Below, one piece after another: positions 1 to 9,100 of a stretch of DNA of 64,000 bases; position 1 is the stretch's first letter; every line of letters begins with the position of its first letter. The notes beneath the pieces are model-generated. The model saw nothing but the letters and a program-made list of their open reading frames with translations. It made no database searches and was not told the DNA's origin. The position numbers and the translations under genes are program-made. Origin of the DNA: an uncultured Chromatiaceae bacterium (GTDB lineage: Bacteria > Pseudomonadota > Gammaproteobacteria > Enterobacterales > Alteromonadaceae); NCBI GenBank assembly GCA_937978655.1, contig CALJUX010000058.1:1-64000 (forward strand), in the 5' to 3' direction.

Positions 1-53
1 CTCGTGACCTCGACCTTGGCAAGGTAGCGCTCTACCAACTGAGCTATGCCCGC
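1..53 (-). tRNA. tRNA-Gly(GCC), 3' part beyond window edge
   Basis: Identical to the matching part of the complete tRNA-Gly at 71-146. Read on the minus strand it starts GCGGGCATAGCTCAG, contains the anticodon loop CTTGCCAA (anticodon GCC) and is cut by the window edge in the T arm. Tandem copy of the next gene, 17 bases apart, so the two are probably cut from one transcript. Confidence 0.95.
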
Positions 54-70
54 ATCCAGGCTGAAGGTTT

Positions 71-146
71 TGGAGCGGGCAACGAGACTCGAACTCGTGA
101 CCTCGACCTTGGCAAGGTAGCGCTCTACCAACTGAGCTATGCCCGC
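71..146 (-). tRNA. tRNA-Gly(GCC)
   Basis: A 76-base tRNA on the minus strand: acceptor 5' GCGGGCA, D arm GCTCAGTTGGTAGAGC, anticodon loop with GCC, T arm GAGTTCGAGTCTC, and an encoded TCCA 3' end. It reads Gly codons GGC and GGT. Second member of a tandem pair with the partial copy at 1-53; the order of transcription is this copy first. Confidence 0.97.
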
Positions 147-237
147 AAAAACCTTCAGCAGCGCTGCTATCGCAAAGATGAACTTTGTGCAGCAAGCGCG
201 GCGCATTTTACAAAATCACTCGATGTTTGCAAGCCTT

Positions 238-789
238 TTATTCTGGCAAACGGAAAAAGTGCTGCTGATAGGTGACTAATTCAGCAATAGAATCACGAAT
301 ATCGTCCAGCGCCAGGTGACTTGATGATTTATTCACCAGCTTGGTCACGGCCGGGTTCCAGCGTTTTGCCAGTTCTTTGACCGTGCTGACATCCAGGTTA
401 CGGTAGTGGAAAAATGCTTCCAGCTTCGGTGCGTATTTCACCAGAAAACGCCGGTCCTGACCGATGCTGTTGCCACACATCGGCGATTTGCCAGCTGACA
501 CATATTGCGACAGGAAGGCGATGGTCTGCTCCACTGCACTGTCTAAATCGGTCTGGCTGTCACGGCAACGCTGGGTTAAACCACTTTTGCCGTGTTGTTC
601 AACACACCAGGCGCTCATGTTATCCAGAATGTCGTCCGATGTTTTGATGGCAAAGGTCGGGCCTTCCGCCAGAATATTCAGGTTGCTGTCGGTGACGATA
701 GTCGCCATCTCCAGGATCACATCGGTGTCTGGTTCCAATCCGGTCATTTCCAGATCGATCCACACCAGATTGTTGTCATTCACTGCCAT
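238..789 (-). CDS. orn: Oligoribonuclease (3'-5' exoribonuclease)
   Basis: A 183-residue DEDDh-family exoribonuclease that degrades 2-5 nt RNA (nanoRNA) and linear pGpG to mononucleotides in the cytoplasm. The first acidic motif is the near-N-terminal WIDLEMTGL (D and E bind the catalytic metals), with later Asp-rich motifs and HLALDDIRDS near the C-terminus containing the catalytic His/Asp. Length matches the family (about 180). It is divergent from rsgA, the arrangement also found in many other gammaproteobacteria. Start ATG gives the usual short N-terminus before the first motif. Confidence 0.97.
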   Translation of the reverse strand: MAVNDNNLVWIDLEMTGLEPDTDVILEMATIVTDSNLNILAEGPTFAIKTSDDILDNMSAWCVEQHGKSGLTQRCRDSQTDLDSAVEQTIAFLSQYVSAGKSPMCGNSIGQDRRFLVKYAPKLEAFFHYRNLDVSTVKELAKRWNPAVTKLVNKSSSHLALDDIRDSIAELVTYQQHFFRLPE

Positions 790-813
790 TTGCCGCCCCT
801 TGAGCTTGATACT

Positions 814-841
814 TTGTTAGTTTGCTGAATGCTAGTATGAT
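814..841 (+). promoter_or_regulatory. Sigma-70 type promoter for rsgA
   Basis: TTGTTA at 814-819, 16-base spacer, TATGAT at 836-841. It would start transcription near 848, about 65 bases before the rsgA start codon. Read by eye; only the two hexamers and their spacing support it. Confidence 0.5.
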
Positions 842-912
842 ACTACGCCCCGTGCCATCTGGAAAACGCCGCGCCTGTCGCCGCCGCTTCCACAGCAACA
901 GACAGATAAAGC

Positions 913-1956
913 GTGACTAAAAAGAAACACCTGACGCAACGCCAGAATGACCGTATCGCCGGCAACCAGCAAAAACGCCTGGATCGGCTGGCGCAAAAAG
1001 CCGCCAAAGCTGACCAACAGCTGGAGCAGGCCGCTTTTGCCGATGCTGAGCCCGGCGTTGTCATTAGCCGTTTTGGCCAGCACGCCGATATTGAAGCCGC
1101 CGACGGCACTATCACCCGCTGTAATTTACGCCGGACTATCAGTTCTTTAGTCTGTGGCGACGCTGTGGTATTTCGCCGCGCGCTGCAATCGCAAGGCACT
1201 ATTGATGGTGTGGTTGAAGCGGTGCACGAACGTAAATCGGTATTAAGCCGGCCGGATTTTTACGATGGCTTAAAACCAGTGGCCGCCAATATCGACTTAT
1301 TAATTATCGTCTCGGCCGTGCTGCCGGCGCTGTCACTGAATATCATCGACCGTTATCTGGTTGCGGCTGAAACCATGCAAATCAAACCTTTGTTATTACT
1401 CAACAAAATTGATTTGCTTAGTGAAGCGCAGCGGGCAGAAGTTGAACAACAACTCGATATCTACCGCAAAATTGGCTACGCAACGCTGCTACTCAGTGCA
1501 AAATCCGGCGAAGGCATGGCGCAACTCGACCAGTATTTAAGCCAGGGCACCAGCATTTTTGTCGGTCAGTCCGGCGTTGGCAAATCGTCTTTATTGAATA
1601 ATCTGATGCCAGAAATCGCTGCCGTGACACAAGAGGTTTCTGATGTATCAGGCCTTGGCCAACACACGACAACTGTGGCCCGGCTTTATCATCTGTCACA
1701 AGGCGGTCAGCTGATTGACTCTCCCGGCATTCGCGAATTTGCGCTCTGGCATTTATCCGACGATGAAGTCAGCTGGGGTTACCGCGAATTCCGCCCTTGG
1801 CTCGGCCGCTGTAAATTCCGCGATTGCAAACATGGCAATGACCCTGGCTGTGCTTTGCATCATGCTGTGGACACTGGTGATATCGCCGCAGAACGTTTTG
1901 ACAACTATCATAAAATCCTGCTCAGCATGGCGCAGGACAAGCCTGCTTATCTTTAA
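913..1956 (+). CDS. rsgA: Small ribosomal subunit biogenesis GTPase RsgA
   Basis: A 347-residue circularly permuted GTPase that matures the 30S subunit. The G4 motif NKID (around residue 166) precedes the P-loop GQSGVGKSS (around 218-226), the order diagnostic of the YjeQ/RsgA family. An N-terminal OB-fold precedes the GTPase domain. The C-terminal zinc knuckle is visible as CKFRDCKHGNDPGC (from about residue 299). The start is GTG at 913, giving a basic Lys/Gln-rich N-terminus typical of RsgA. psd follows after 21 bases, so rsgA-psd are likely cotranscribed. Confidence 0.97.
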   Translation: MTKKKHLTQRQNDRIAGNQQKRLDRLAQKAAKADQQLEQAAFADAEPGVVISRFGQHADIEAADGTITRCNLRRTISSLVCGDAVVFRRALQSQGTIDGVVEAVHERKSVLSRPDFYDGLKPVAANIDLLIIVSAVLPALSLNIIDRYLVAAETMQIKPLLLLNKIDLLSEAQRAEVEQQLDIYRKIGYATLLLSAKSGEGMAQLDQYLSQGTSIFVGQSGVGKSSLLNNLMPEIAAVTQEVSDVSGLGQHTTTVARLYHLSQGGQLIDSPGIREFALWHLSDDEVSWGYREFRPWLGRCKFRDCKHGNDPGCALHHAVDTGDIAAERFDNYHKILLSMAQDKPAYL

Positions 1957-1977
1957 TCTCACGAGGTAATATCCCCG

Positions 1978-2838
1978 ATGGACCAGCTTAAAATTACGCT
2001 GCAATACATTCTGCCTAAGCATCTGATCTCACGTCTGGTTGGTTTCCTTGCGGCCGCCCGCCTTGGTTTTATCAGTCATGCACTGATGAAACTGTTTATC
2101 CGCGCTTACGGTATTAACATGGCAGAAGCCAAGTATGAAAACGCCAGCGATTACGCCAGCTTTAATGAATTTTTCACCCGGCCATTAAAGGAAGGTGCCC
2201 GCCCTGTTGTTGCTGACGAGCAGACGCTGGCGCATCCGGTCGATGGCGCCGTCAGTCAGGCTGGTCCTATTGCCGGTGATCAGCTGATTCAGGCAAAAGG
2301 TCATTTTTATACTGTCAAAGCCTTGCTGGGTGGCGACGAAAACGCTGCGGCAGAATTTCAAGACGGTACTTTTGCCTGCATCTATCTGGCACCAAAAGAT
2401 TATCACCGTATCCATATGCCGATTGCCGGCACCTTGCGCGAAATGATTTATGTCCCAGGTGAATTGTTTTCAGTAAATCCGCTGACAGCAGCGAATGTGC
2501 CAGGCTTGTTCGCCCGCAATGAGCGCGTCGTAACTATTTTTGACACAGAAGTTGGCCCGATGGCATTGGTGTTAGTCGGAGCCACTATTGTGGCCAGTAT
2601 CGAAGCCGTCTGGGCCGGCACGGTTACACCACCAACCGGCAGTGAAGTGTTCCGCTGGCAATATCCTTCTGAAGGTCCAAATGCGGTCCGCTTGGAAAAA
2701 GGTGCCGAGATGGGCCGCTTTAAGCTGGGTTCAACCGTGGTGTTAACTTTTGCCAAAGACGCCATTGAATTACTGCCAACCAATTTCCCCGGCGCAGTGA
2801 CACGGATGGGTACAGCTTTTGCTACTAAACTGAGCTAA
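1978..2838 (+). CDS. psd: Phosphatidylserine decarboxylase proenzyme
   Basis: A 286-residue inner-membrane enzyme that converts phosphatidylserine to phosphatidylethanolamine. The self-cleavage motif LGST lies at residues 250-253; cleavage before Ser252 creates the pyruvoyl cofactor on the alpha chain. YHRIHMP, containing catalytic His residues, lies mid-protein. Length is that of the bacterial type I family. It follows rsgA closely, as in many gammaproteobacteria, and precedes a glycerophosphodiester phosphodiesterase by 28 bases, giving a short phospholipid-related run. Confidence 0.97.
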   Translation: MDQLKITLQYILPKHLISRLVGFLAAARLGFISHALMKLFIRAYGINMAEAKYENASDYASFNEFFTRPLKEGARPVVADEQTLAHPVDGAVSQAGPIAGDQLIQAKGHFYTVKALLGGDENAAAEFQDGTFACIYLAPKDYHRIHMPIAGTLREMIYVPGELFSVNPLTAANVPGLFARNERVVTIFDTEVGPMALVLVGATIVASIEAVWAGTVTPPTGSEVFRWQYPSEGPNAVRLEKGAEMGRFKLGSTVVLTFAKDAIELLPTNFPGAVTRMGTAFATKLS

Positions 2839-2866
2839 TCAACACAGCCGCTTTACAGGAACTCAG

Positions 2867-3559
2867 ATGAAAATCTTTGCACACCGTGGTGTCAGTGGCC
2901 ACTATCCGGAAAATACATTGCCGGCATTCACGGCGGCGCTGCAAACCGGTTGTCAGGGCATTGAACTGGATGTGTTCCTGCATTGTGGCGAATTGGTGGT
3001 GATCCATGATCAGCAGGTTGATCGCACCACCAACGGTCATGGGCTGCTGGCGGATTATACTCCGGCAGCGCTTTTTCAGCTTGATGCCGGTAACGGTCAG
3101 CCAATACCTACGCTGTGGCAAGTGCTGCAGTTGTGCGCCAACCGGCTGGAAATTAATATCGAACTAAAAGGCCATGATACGGCACCAGCCCTGGTTGAGC
3201 TTTTACGCCGTGCTCAGACCGAGTTAGCACTTTCTTTAGATTCTGTTCTGGTTTCGTCTTTTCATCACCCACTGCTGCAGCAACTGAAATCCCTGTTACC
3301 CGAAATTCGTATGGGTGTCTTGGTTGAGCGCAATACGCTCGAGGGTATCGAGATTGCCAAACAACTTGCGGCCGTATCGCTCAATTGTCACAAGGCGGCT
3401 GTCGATAAAACTCTGGTCACTCAGGTACATGAGGCAGAGCTGCAGCTTTATGTCTATACGGTCAACCGACAAAAGGAAATATTGGCATTGCGGGATATTG
3501 GCGTGGATGCGGTGTTTTGTAACTATCCGGCGGAAGCGCTGCAGTGGTTACAGGCGTAA
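2867..3559 (+). CDS. Glycerophosphodiester phosphodiesterase (GDPD family)
   Basis: A 230-residue TIM-barrel GDPD protein. The N-terminus has the family signature IFAHRGVSGHYPENTLPAF (catalytic His, Arg and Glu), followed by GIELDVFLHCGELVVIHD, which supplies the metal-binding Glu/Asp and second catalytic His. No signal peptide, so it is cytosolic like UgpQ rather than periplasmic GlpQ. It releases glycerol-3-phosphate from deacylated phospholipids. Position directly after psd suggests phospholipid turnover. A UgpQ-type assignment is likely but the exact orthologue is not certain. Confidence 0.9.
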   Translation: MKIFAHRGVSGHYPENTLPAFTAALQTGCQGIELDVFLHCGELVVIHDQQVDRTTNGHGLLADYTPAALFQLDAGNGQPIPTLWQVLQLCANRLEINIELKGHDTAPALVELLRRAQTELALSLDSVLVSSFHHPLLQQLKSLLPEIRMGVLVERNTLEGIEIAKQLAAVSLNCHKAAVDKTLVTQVHEAELQLYVYTVNRQKEILALRDIGVDAVFCNYPAEALQWLQA

Positions 3560-3576
3560 CGACCGCGTGTGACCCT

Positions 3577-3966
3577 CTAGTGGCTCTCGCAGCTATGGCA
3601 TTGATTGCAGAGTCGGATGTTCAGTACGTGCGCTAACACGACAAAAGCAGCACCGACAATTAAGACAAAATGTTCATATTCATGCCCGAGTAAATCTTTT
3701 TGCCAGTAGATAAATCCACCTAAAAACAATGAGTAAAACGGATAAAGCTTACGGTGGTAACGATGAAAGCCGGCAAATAACGTGATAAAACCCAGCACCA
3801 TCGTAATCAGCAGGATTATGCGCTCAAAAGCATGATTATGAACGGATGTCAGCCCAAGCAGCGGCAATACGGGTAACAATACCGGCAGCATAATGCAATG
3901 GATCGCACACAACGAGGTGACGGCGATACCTACTTTATCAAGCGTGCTGCGGATTTGATCAAACAT
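3577..3966 (-). CDS. MerC-like small integral membrane protein, probable Zur target
   Basis: A 129-residue protein from the ATG at 3966, which has a good ribosome binding site (GAGGTGA five bases upstream); longer in-frame starts lack this. It has about four membrane segments. CAIHC followed by a Pro/Leu-rich segment in the first helix resembles the MerC family (mercuric transport proteins), and the C-terminus is Cys/His-rich (CNQCHSCESH), suggesting metal binding. No mer operon is present. A Zur-type operator lies 20 bases upstream (3986-4008), so a role in zinc rather than mercury handling is the better inference. The transported ion is unknown. Confidence 0.75.
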   Translation of the reverse strand: MFDQIRSTLDKVGIAVTSLCAIHCIMLPVLLPVLPLLGLTSVHNHAFERIILLITMVLGFITLFAGFHRYHRKLYPFYSLFLGGFIYWQKDLLGHEYEHFVLIVGAAFVVLAHVLNIRLCNQCHSCESH

Positions 3967-3985
3967 TAGAATCACCTCAGATGAA

Positions 3986-4008
3986 GAAATGAGATGATAT
4001 AACAATTC
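3986..4008 (-). promoter_or_regulatory. Zur-type operator upstream of the MerC-like gene
   Basis: A 23-bp imperfect palindrome starting GAAATG and ending TATAACAATTC. By eye it matches about 18 of 22 defined positions of the gammaproteobacterial Zur consensus (GAAATGTTATA-N-TATAACATTTC). It sits 20 bases before the chosen start codon, a position suited to repression. Confidence 0.55.
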
Positions 4009-4157
4009 CGCGAAAATGAGAACCTCTGTCATATCGCATGTGACAAATCTTTCAGCAGAAGCGCCAGAATGGTGCCCGACAACATCCGGTGTCCTTGCTG
4101 CAGTGCTGCCGGTTCTGCGCTTGCTATGGCATAATAGGCTCTTTTGCGGAGAACACT

Positions 4158-4460
4158 GTGGAAACGTTACTGAACCAACTGGAACTCAATCTAAAAGAAT
4201 TGTATCGCAAAGCCGTTGACGCGGACGCTACCCTGCAGCAGCTTCGCCAGCAAGGCCACGGCAAATACCAACAGGTTTTTGTCAACGATGGTCTGTTTCA
4301 GACCCAGAGTGAGTTTTTTATGCCTTATCTCAGCGAAACCGCAGAGCTGATTTATCTGATCCGGCAGTCCGGCCAGTTTAATACCGCAACACTGCAAAAA
4401 ATTGTGCTGCAGCTGCAGACTTTGCATAAAACGCTGGCGGAGTTTCGCACAGCGCTCTGA
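4158..4460 (+). CDS. Short PriC-like primosomal replication protein
   Basis: A 100-residue helical protein starting at GTG 4158, with GCGGAGA just upstream as ribosome binding site. The string LFQTQSEFFMPYLSET followed by Leu/Gln-rich helices resembles the C-terminal part of PriC (primosomal replication protein N''), which reloads DnaB at stalled forks. Enterobacterial PriC is about 175 residues, so this is a short form that would keep mainly one helical half. Family membership is from motif resemblance only; a longer in-frame start at 4089 gives an implausible Cys-rich N-terminus. Confidence 0.6.
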   Translation: METLLNQLELNLKELYRKAVDADATLQQLRQQGHGKYQQVFVNDGLFQTQSEFFMPYLSETAELIYLIRQSGQFNTATLQKIVLQLQTLHKTLAEFRTAL

Positions 4461-4507
4461 TCCGGGTTTATACTGGTGGCATAAGCCATTACGACACCGG
4501 AGGCATT

Positions 4508-4810
4508 ATGGAGATCTCTGCAGGCGTCACTTCTGTTGATTCGCTGCGCCAAGCGGCAAAAAATGCCTCCGCAACAGTCACAAATCCGCTGAACAACAGC
4601 ACAGCGCAGCGCCAGGTCACCCGACAGGCTGAGTTGGCGCAACAACAAAACCAACAGCAAATTCAACAGCAACTCAGTGCGCCACCCGTTGCAGAACCGG
4701 CACGCGACAGTATCCGGGTCAGCAGTTCCATCGGCAAATCCGCCAGCAGTGGCATGTTAACCCGCGACGAAGCGGTGGCGATTTACCAGCAAATTGCCGA
4801 GATGTTATAG
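4508..4810 (+). CDS. Hypothetical Gln-rich small protein
   Basis: A 100-residue protein I do not recognise. It starts at ATG 4508 after CCGGAGGC (clear ribosome binding site). The N-terminal third is Ser/Ala/Asn-rich, residues about 36-58 form a strongly Gln-rich, probably coiled-coil stretch with repeated QQ, and the C-terminal 20 residues (LTRDEAVAIYQQIAEML) look like an amphipathic helix. No signal peptide or membrane segment. It follows the PriC-like gene by 47 bases and could be cotranscribed with it. Confidence 0.7.
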   Translation: MEISAGVTSVDSLRQAAKNASATVTNPLNNSTAQRQVTRQAELAQQQNQQQIQQQLSAPPVAEPARDSIRVSSSIGKSASSGMLTRDEAVAIYQQIAEML

Positions 4811-4857
4811 CCAGCTGCAATTTCAGCACACTGCTGCGTCCAAGCCCGCTTCCCGGT

Positions 4858-4887
4858 AACCGCAACCGCAACCGCAACCGCAACCGC
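4858..4887. repeat. Hexanucleotide tandem repeat (AACCGC)x5
   Basis: Five perfect head-to-tail AACCGC units lie between the convergent ends of the Gln-rich gene and the DUF3016 gene, three bases from the latter's stop codon. Being non-coding, copy number changes would not shift a reading frame. It is a candidate variable-number locus. Confidence 0.9.
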
Positions 4888-4890
4888 CAG

Positions 4891-5406
4891 TTATTTTGCG
4901 CCGAGTTTGATCAGTAAATCCCGCTGGAACCAATGTTTCAGCATTTGTTTCTCATAGGCAAACTCAGTACTGCCCATGCCGATCGGCGCGGAATTCATGA
5001 AACCGACATCTTTGACTTTGACATCCTGCTCCGCCAGCACAATGTGCCCGCTGGCATCCAGCACCTGATAGTCAAACGTCATTCTTGGAAAGTAGATTTC
5101 TTTGACCACCCGAATGTCGTTGTGATCAATGCGGTACATCGGATTCACATCTCCGGCTAAATCCAGATCTTTAACGGTGACCAGCAAGCGATGGCCTGCC
5201 GGCAGTTTCTCGCCAAAGTCAGCCCAGATCTTGTCAAAGGCACTGATCACCCGTTTCTGATAGGATTTTTTGCTGCCGGAAGACGGGCGGATATCACTGT
5301 ACTTTTCCGGGTTTTGCCAGTGGACCTTCACTGTGGCTTCCTGCGCTTCGGCCAATACATTCGTGGATAACAGTACTCCCAGCATCAAAGGAAATAAGGT
5401 TCGCAT
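4891..5406 (-). CDS. DUF3016 domain exported protein
   Basis: A 171-residue protein with a cleavable signal peptide (MRTLFPLMLGVLLSTNVLA). The mature part carries the DUF3016 pattern: VHWQNPEKYSDIRPSSGS near the N-terminus and LPAGHRLLVTVKDLDLAGDV in the middle, where the LDLAGD string is the most conserved piece. Function of the family is unknown; the protein is expected in the periplasm. It stands alone between a convergent hypothetical gene and a small lipoprotein gene on the same strand. Confidence 0.85.
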   Translation of the reverse strand: MRTLFPLMLGVLLSTNVLAEAQEATVKVHWQNPEKYSDIRPSSGSKKSYQKRVISAFDKIWADFGEKLPAGHRLLVTVKDLDLAGDVNPMYRIDHNDIRVVKEIYFPRMTFDYQVLDASGHIVLAEQDVKVKDVGFMNSAPIGMGSTEFAYEKQMLKHWFQRDLLIKLGAK

Positions 5407-5574
5407 CGCTCAACTCCTGAAATAACACTTTAACATCGACCACAGCGCCTGACAGGCGACTGCATGAACCAGTGCATCTGCCGCTAATATATCGCCAAAC
5501 CTTTGCCTTTGCAGTGCAAAAATGTCAGAAGCTGTGGCGTTGTGTAATCCACACTTTACACGGTTTTGACACAC

Positions 5575-6000
5575 TCAAAGCTCTGGCAACGGTTTTAATG
5601 GCAGATAACGGATCTGCCATTCGATCTGCAAGGCCTGGTACTGGCTGAGCCATTGCTGCAGTTGTTGTAGCTCGGCAATAGTTCCGCTGAAGCTCAGCAC
5701 GCCGTCAGAAACAGCCAAGATCCTGATTTTACCTGTAAATTCAGCTGGTAGTACCGGCAAATTCGCCAGGCCCGCACCACTGACCAACAACTTGTTGTGC
5801 AATTGCGCCGATTGTGACAACTGCGGATCGTACAGCAACCAGAAATTGCGTTGACGCTGCAACACCCGGTATTTGGTTTTATTAAAGTAAGCACTGGGCT
5901 GGGCTGCAGGGGATGCTGTTGGCTCACCGCTACGTTGCGCGGCAGGTGCAGCCATACAACCCGCCACACTTAGCAGCAGGCATAATACGCAGCATTTCAT
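5575..6000 (-). CDS. Small lipoprotein of unknown function
   Basis: A 141-residue protein from ATG 6000, preceded by CGGAGG (strong ribosome binding site); the earlier in-frame ATG has none. MKCCVLCLLLSVAGC ends in a lipobox, so Cys15 is likely lipidated. A low-complexity Ala/Pro/Ser linker follows, then a compact domain of about 100 residues with hydrophobic strands and a Gln/Leu-rich helix (IAELQQLQQWLSQYQALQ). I do not recognise the family. It is divergent from the M36 protease gene, but nothing links their functions. Confidence 0.7.
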   Translation of the reverse strand: MKCCVLCLLLSVAGCMAAPAAQRSGEPTASPAAQPSAYFNKTKYRVLQRQRNFWLLYDPQLSQSAQLHNKLLVSGAGLANLPVLPAEFTGKIRILAVSDGVLSFSGTIAELQQLQQWLSQYQALQIEWQIRYLPLKPLPEL

Positions 6001-6101
6001 CAGGCCTCCGGTGTTTAATTGTTTTTGCATTCAGGATCAGGAGTTTACAGTCACAGCAGCTAAACGCTGCAAACTCTTATTAATTAGTTATAAAACTTTG
6101 T

Positions 6102-6131
6102 TTGCCAAAAGGTAAAACGAAGAGTTATAAA
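6102..6131 (+). promoter_or_regulatory. Probable sigma-70 promoter of the M36 protease gene
   Basis: TTGCCA at 6102-6107 and TATAAA at 6126-6131 with an 18-base spacer. The decamer GTTATAAAAC occurs at about 6087-6096 and again at 6124-6133, a short direct repeat that could bind a regulator. The leader ends with AAAGGAACATTC before the start codon. Confidence 0.45.
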
Positions 6132-6181
6132 ACCCTTTGACACCACCATAACATTTAACAAAAAAAATCAAAGGAACATTC

Positions 6182-9100
6182 ATGACTCAGTTTAAACACT
6201 CAGCCATCGCAGTATTTGTCAGTACTGCCCTCACGCTGCCTCTGACCGTTTATGCCGACGCAGACGCCCCACTCACCCGATCAGCCAGTCAGCCGCAGGC
6301 TGCGACAGTCTCTGGCATGGCCAGTCAATACGACGCGCAAACCGGTGAAGCCACGTTCAGCTGGGCGCCGGTGGGCCTTAAAACGCCAAATATCTCCGCG
6401 GTCGCCACAGAGTTTCAGCTCGAATTTGCGGCCAGCCACTATCTGAATGTCCTGACCGGCGCAGTCAGCAAAGGCCAGCTGGTCCAATTAAAACCAGTAA
6501 TGGTCAGCTCATATCAGTCGGCCGACGGTGTTAAAACGGCAAAATTCCGCCAGGAATTTATGGGCACCGAAGTATTTAACAAAGAATATAACATTCTGAT
6601 GGATGCCGAGTTTAATCTGGTGGCGGGTTCTGGTGGTCTCACCAAATCCAGCCTGGCAAAAACGGCCATCGCCGCAAATCCGCAATTCGGCAGCGCCGAT
6701 GCCGCAATCCGTGTCGCTTTTGCCGATGCCGGCGGTGATGCACAAGCCCTGACACTGAACGAAACCGCAACGGCTGGCGCATTTACCGAATTCAGCACCA
6801 GCAGCGCTGACAAAGCCATTCTGGGCACGCCGCGTGCCAAGCCTGTGTTTTTTGAGAAAAAAGGCAAACTGATCGGCGCCCAGTATGTAGAAATTGAATC
6901 GCGAAATGCCAATGACACCGACTCTGATTATTTCAGTTATGTGATCAGTGACAGCGGCGAAATCCTGTTCAAAAACAATTTAAAAGCCCACGCCGCCAGC
7001 TTTGAATACCGCATTTATGCCGAACAGGACGGCACGCCATGGGATGGCCCGCATGGCAACGTGATCCCGGCAGAAAAACCAGATCAGGTTGACGCCACAG
7101 CATACCTCAGTGCCCCGCTGGTCAAACTCAGCCATGGCCCGATTAAATCAAAAGATGCCTGGTTAAAAGACGACGCCACCATCACATCAGGCAACAACGT
7201 GTTTGCTTATGTGGATGCCCTGGCACCGGATGGCTTCGGCACCGGTGATTACACTGCCCAAACCACTGGCCCTTTAGTTTTTGATTACAAATACCGGACG
7301 TCTGAGCCGGAATCGTCGATGAATAACCGCAAAGCGGCCATCGTCAACCTGTTTTATATGAACAACTATCTGCATGATTTATTTTATGATTATGGCTTTG
7401 ATGAAAAATCGGGCAATGCGCAGTTAAGTAACTTTGGCCGTGGCGGTGCTGAAAATGACCCAATCAAAGCCGAAGTACAGGATAACTCAGGTTTTGATAA
7501 CGCCAACATGAGCACACCAGCTGATGGCGGTTCGCCGCGCATGCAGATGTACCTGTGGGCGAGCAAAGACGCCAAATTCGGCAAAGACCTCGGGATCACC
7601 GCGACCACCGGCGACGGCCAGTCACTGGTGCTGACCAATATGCGCGGCGGCTCATTCGGCCCGGGTCAGTTTAATCTGACTGCCAGCGCCGTCACTTTTG
7701 TCGATACCACAGCGCCAACCCGGGATGGCTGCGAAGCCGCAGCTGCCGATGTCAAAGGCAAAATCGCTATTATTGACCGTGGCGTTTGCCCTTTCACTCA
7801 GAAAGTGAAAAACGCACAAAACGCCGGAGCCATCGGTGTGGTGATCGTCAATAACGTCGCACAGGACTTGCCCAGCATGGGCGGTACCGATGACAGCATC
7901 ACCATTCCAGCGGTAGGCATCTCCAAAGCCGAGGGTGACGCCATATATGCCGCTCTGGCGGCAGGAAAAAGCGTGAACATGCATATGTTCAACAATAAGC
8001 CGTACAAAGACAGCTCATGGGACAACGCCATTGTTGCGCACGAATGGGGCCACTATATCAGTAACCGTCTGGTCGGTAATGCCAACGGTCTGTACAACAA
8101 CCAGGGCCGCTCGATGGGCGAAGGCTGGGGCGACTTCCACGCCTTGCTGACCGTCGCTGACGCCAGCGATCTGAAGTTGCCGGGCAACGACAAGCTGCAG
8201 CGTCCATATGCTGCCAACAGTTATGTTGGCTCTTTCTACCACGGCATCCGCGAATTCCCGTACGCGCTGTCTAAAGACGATAACCCAAAAACATTTATCA
8301 ATATTGAACTTGGCAAAGGTGTTGTTGAATATCCTGAGGGCGAAGCAGAGACCCACTCAGCCGGTGAAATCTGGGCACAAGTGCTGTGGCAGAGTTTCGT
8401 CAATCTGGTCAATCACCATAAAGACTTTGCCAAAGCCAAAGATCGGATGATGACTTATCTGGTCAACGGTTACAAACTGACCCCGGTCGGCCCGACTTAT
8501 ACCGAAGCCCGTGATGCGCTGCTCGCCGCGGCTTATGCCAAAGATCCGGAAGATTATAAACAGTTACTCAAAGCCTTTGCCGACCGCGGCATGGGGCTTG
8601 GCGCTGTGTCGCCACATCGCGAAGATCCAGGCCATAAGGGAGTTGTGGAATCTTACAAAACTGAGCTGAATACTTTTGACGTCAGCTCACACACCCTCAA
8701 TACCGGCTTTGACAGCGCCACTGCCGGCTATTGCAGCAACAACAATATGCTCGATAACGGTGAAACCGCGACAGTGCAGTTTAAAGTCACCAACCGGGGC
8801 TCCAGCGTGCTCAAAGGTGTGAAGGGCAAAGTGGAAGTCACCAGCGGTCATAAAGTGACATTTGACAACGATGGGGCTATCACACTGCCAGACTTAAACC
8901 TGTTGTCGACAGCCAGCACCACGCCGTTAAAACTGAAACTGGAAGGGGCAAAACCAGGCGATCTGCTGGGACTGAAGCTGTCATTCCCAGGTCTTGATGC
9001 GTCGGTGGTCACCAGCGATTATCAGCTGAAAACGCTGGTAAACCTTGGTTATAAAGCGCAGGAGCCGGTCAATATGCAAAGCGTTGATAACGCTGAAACA

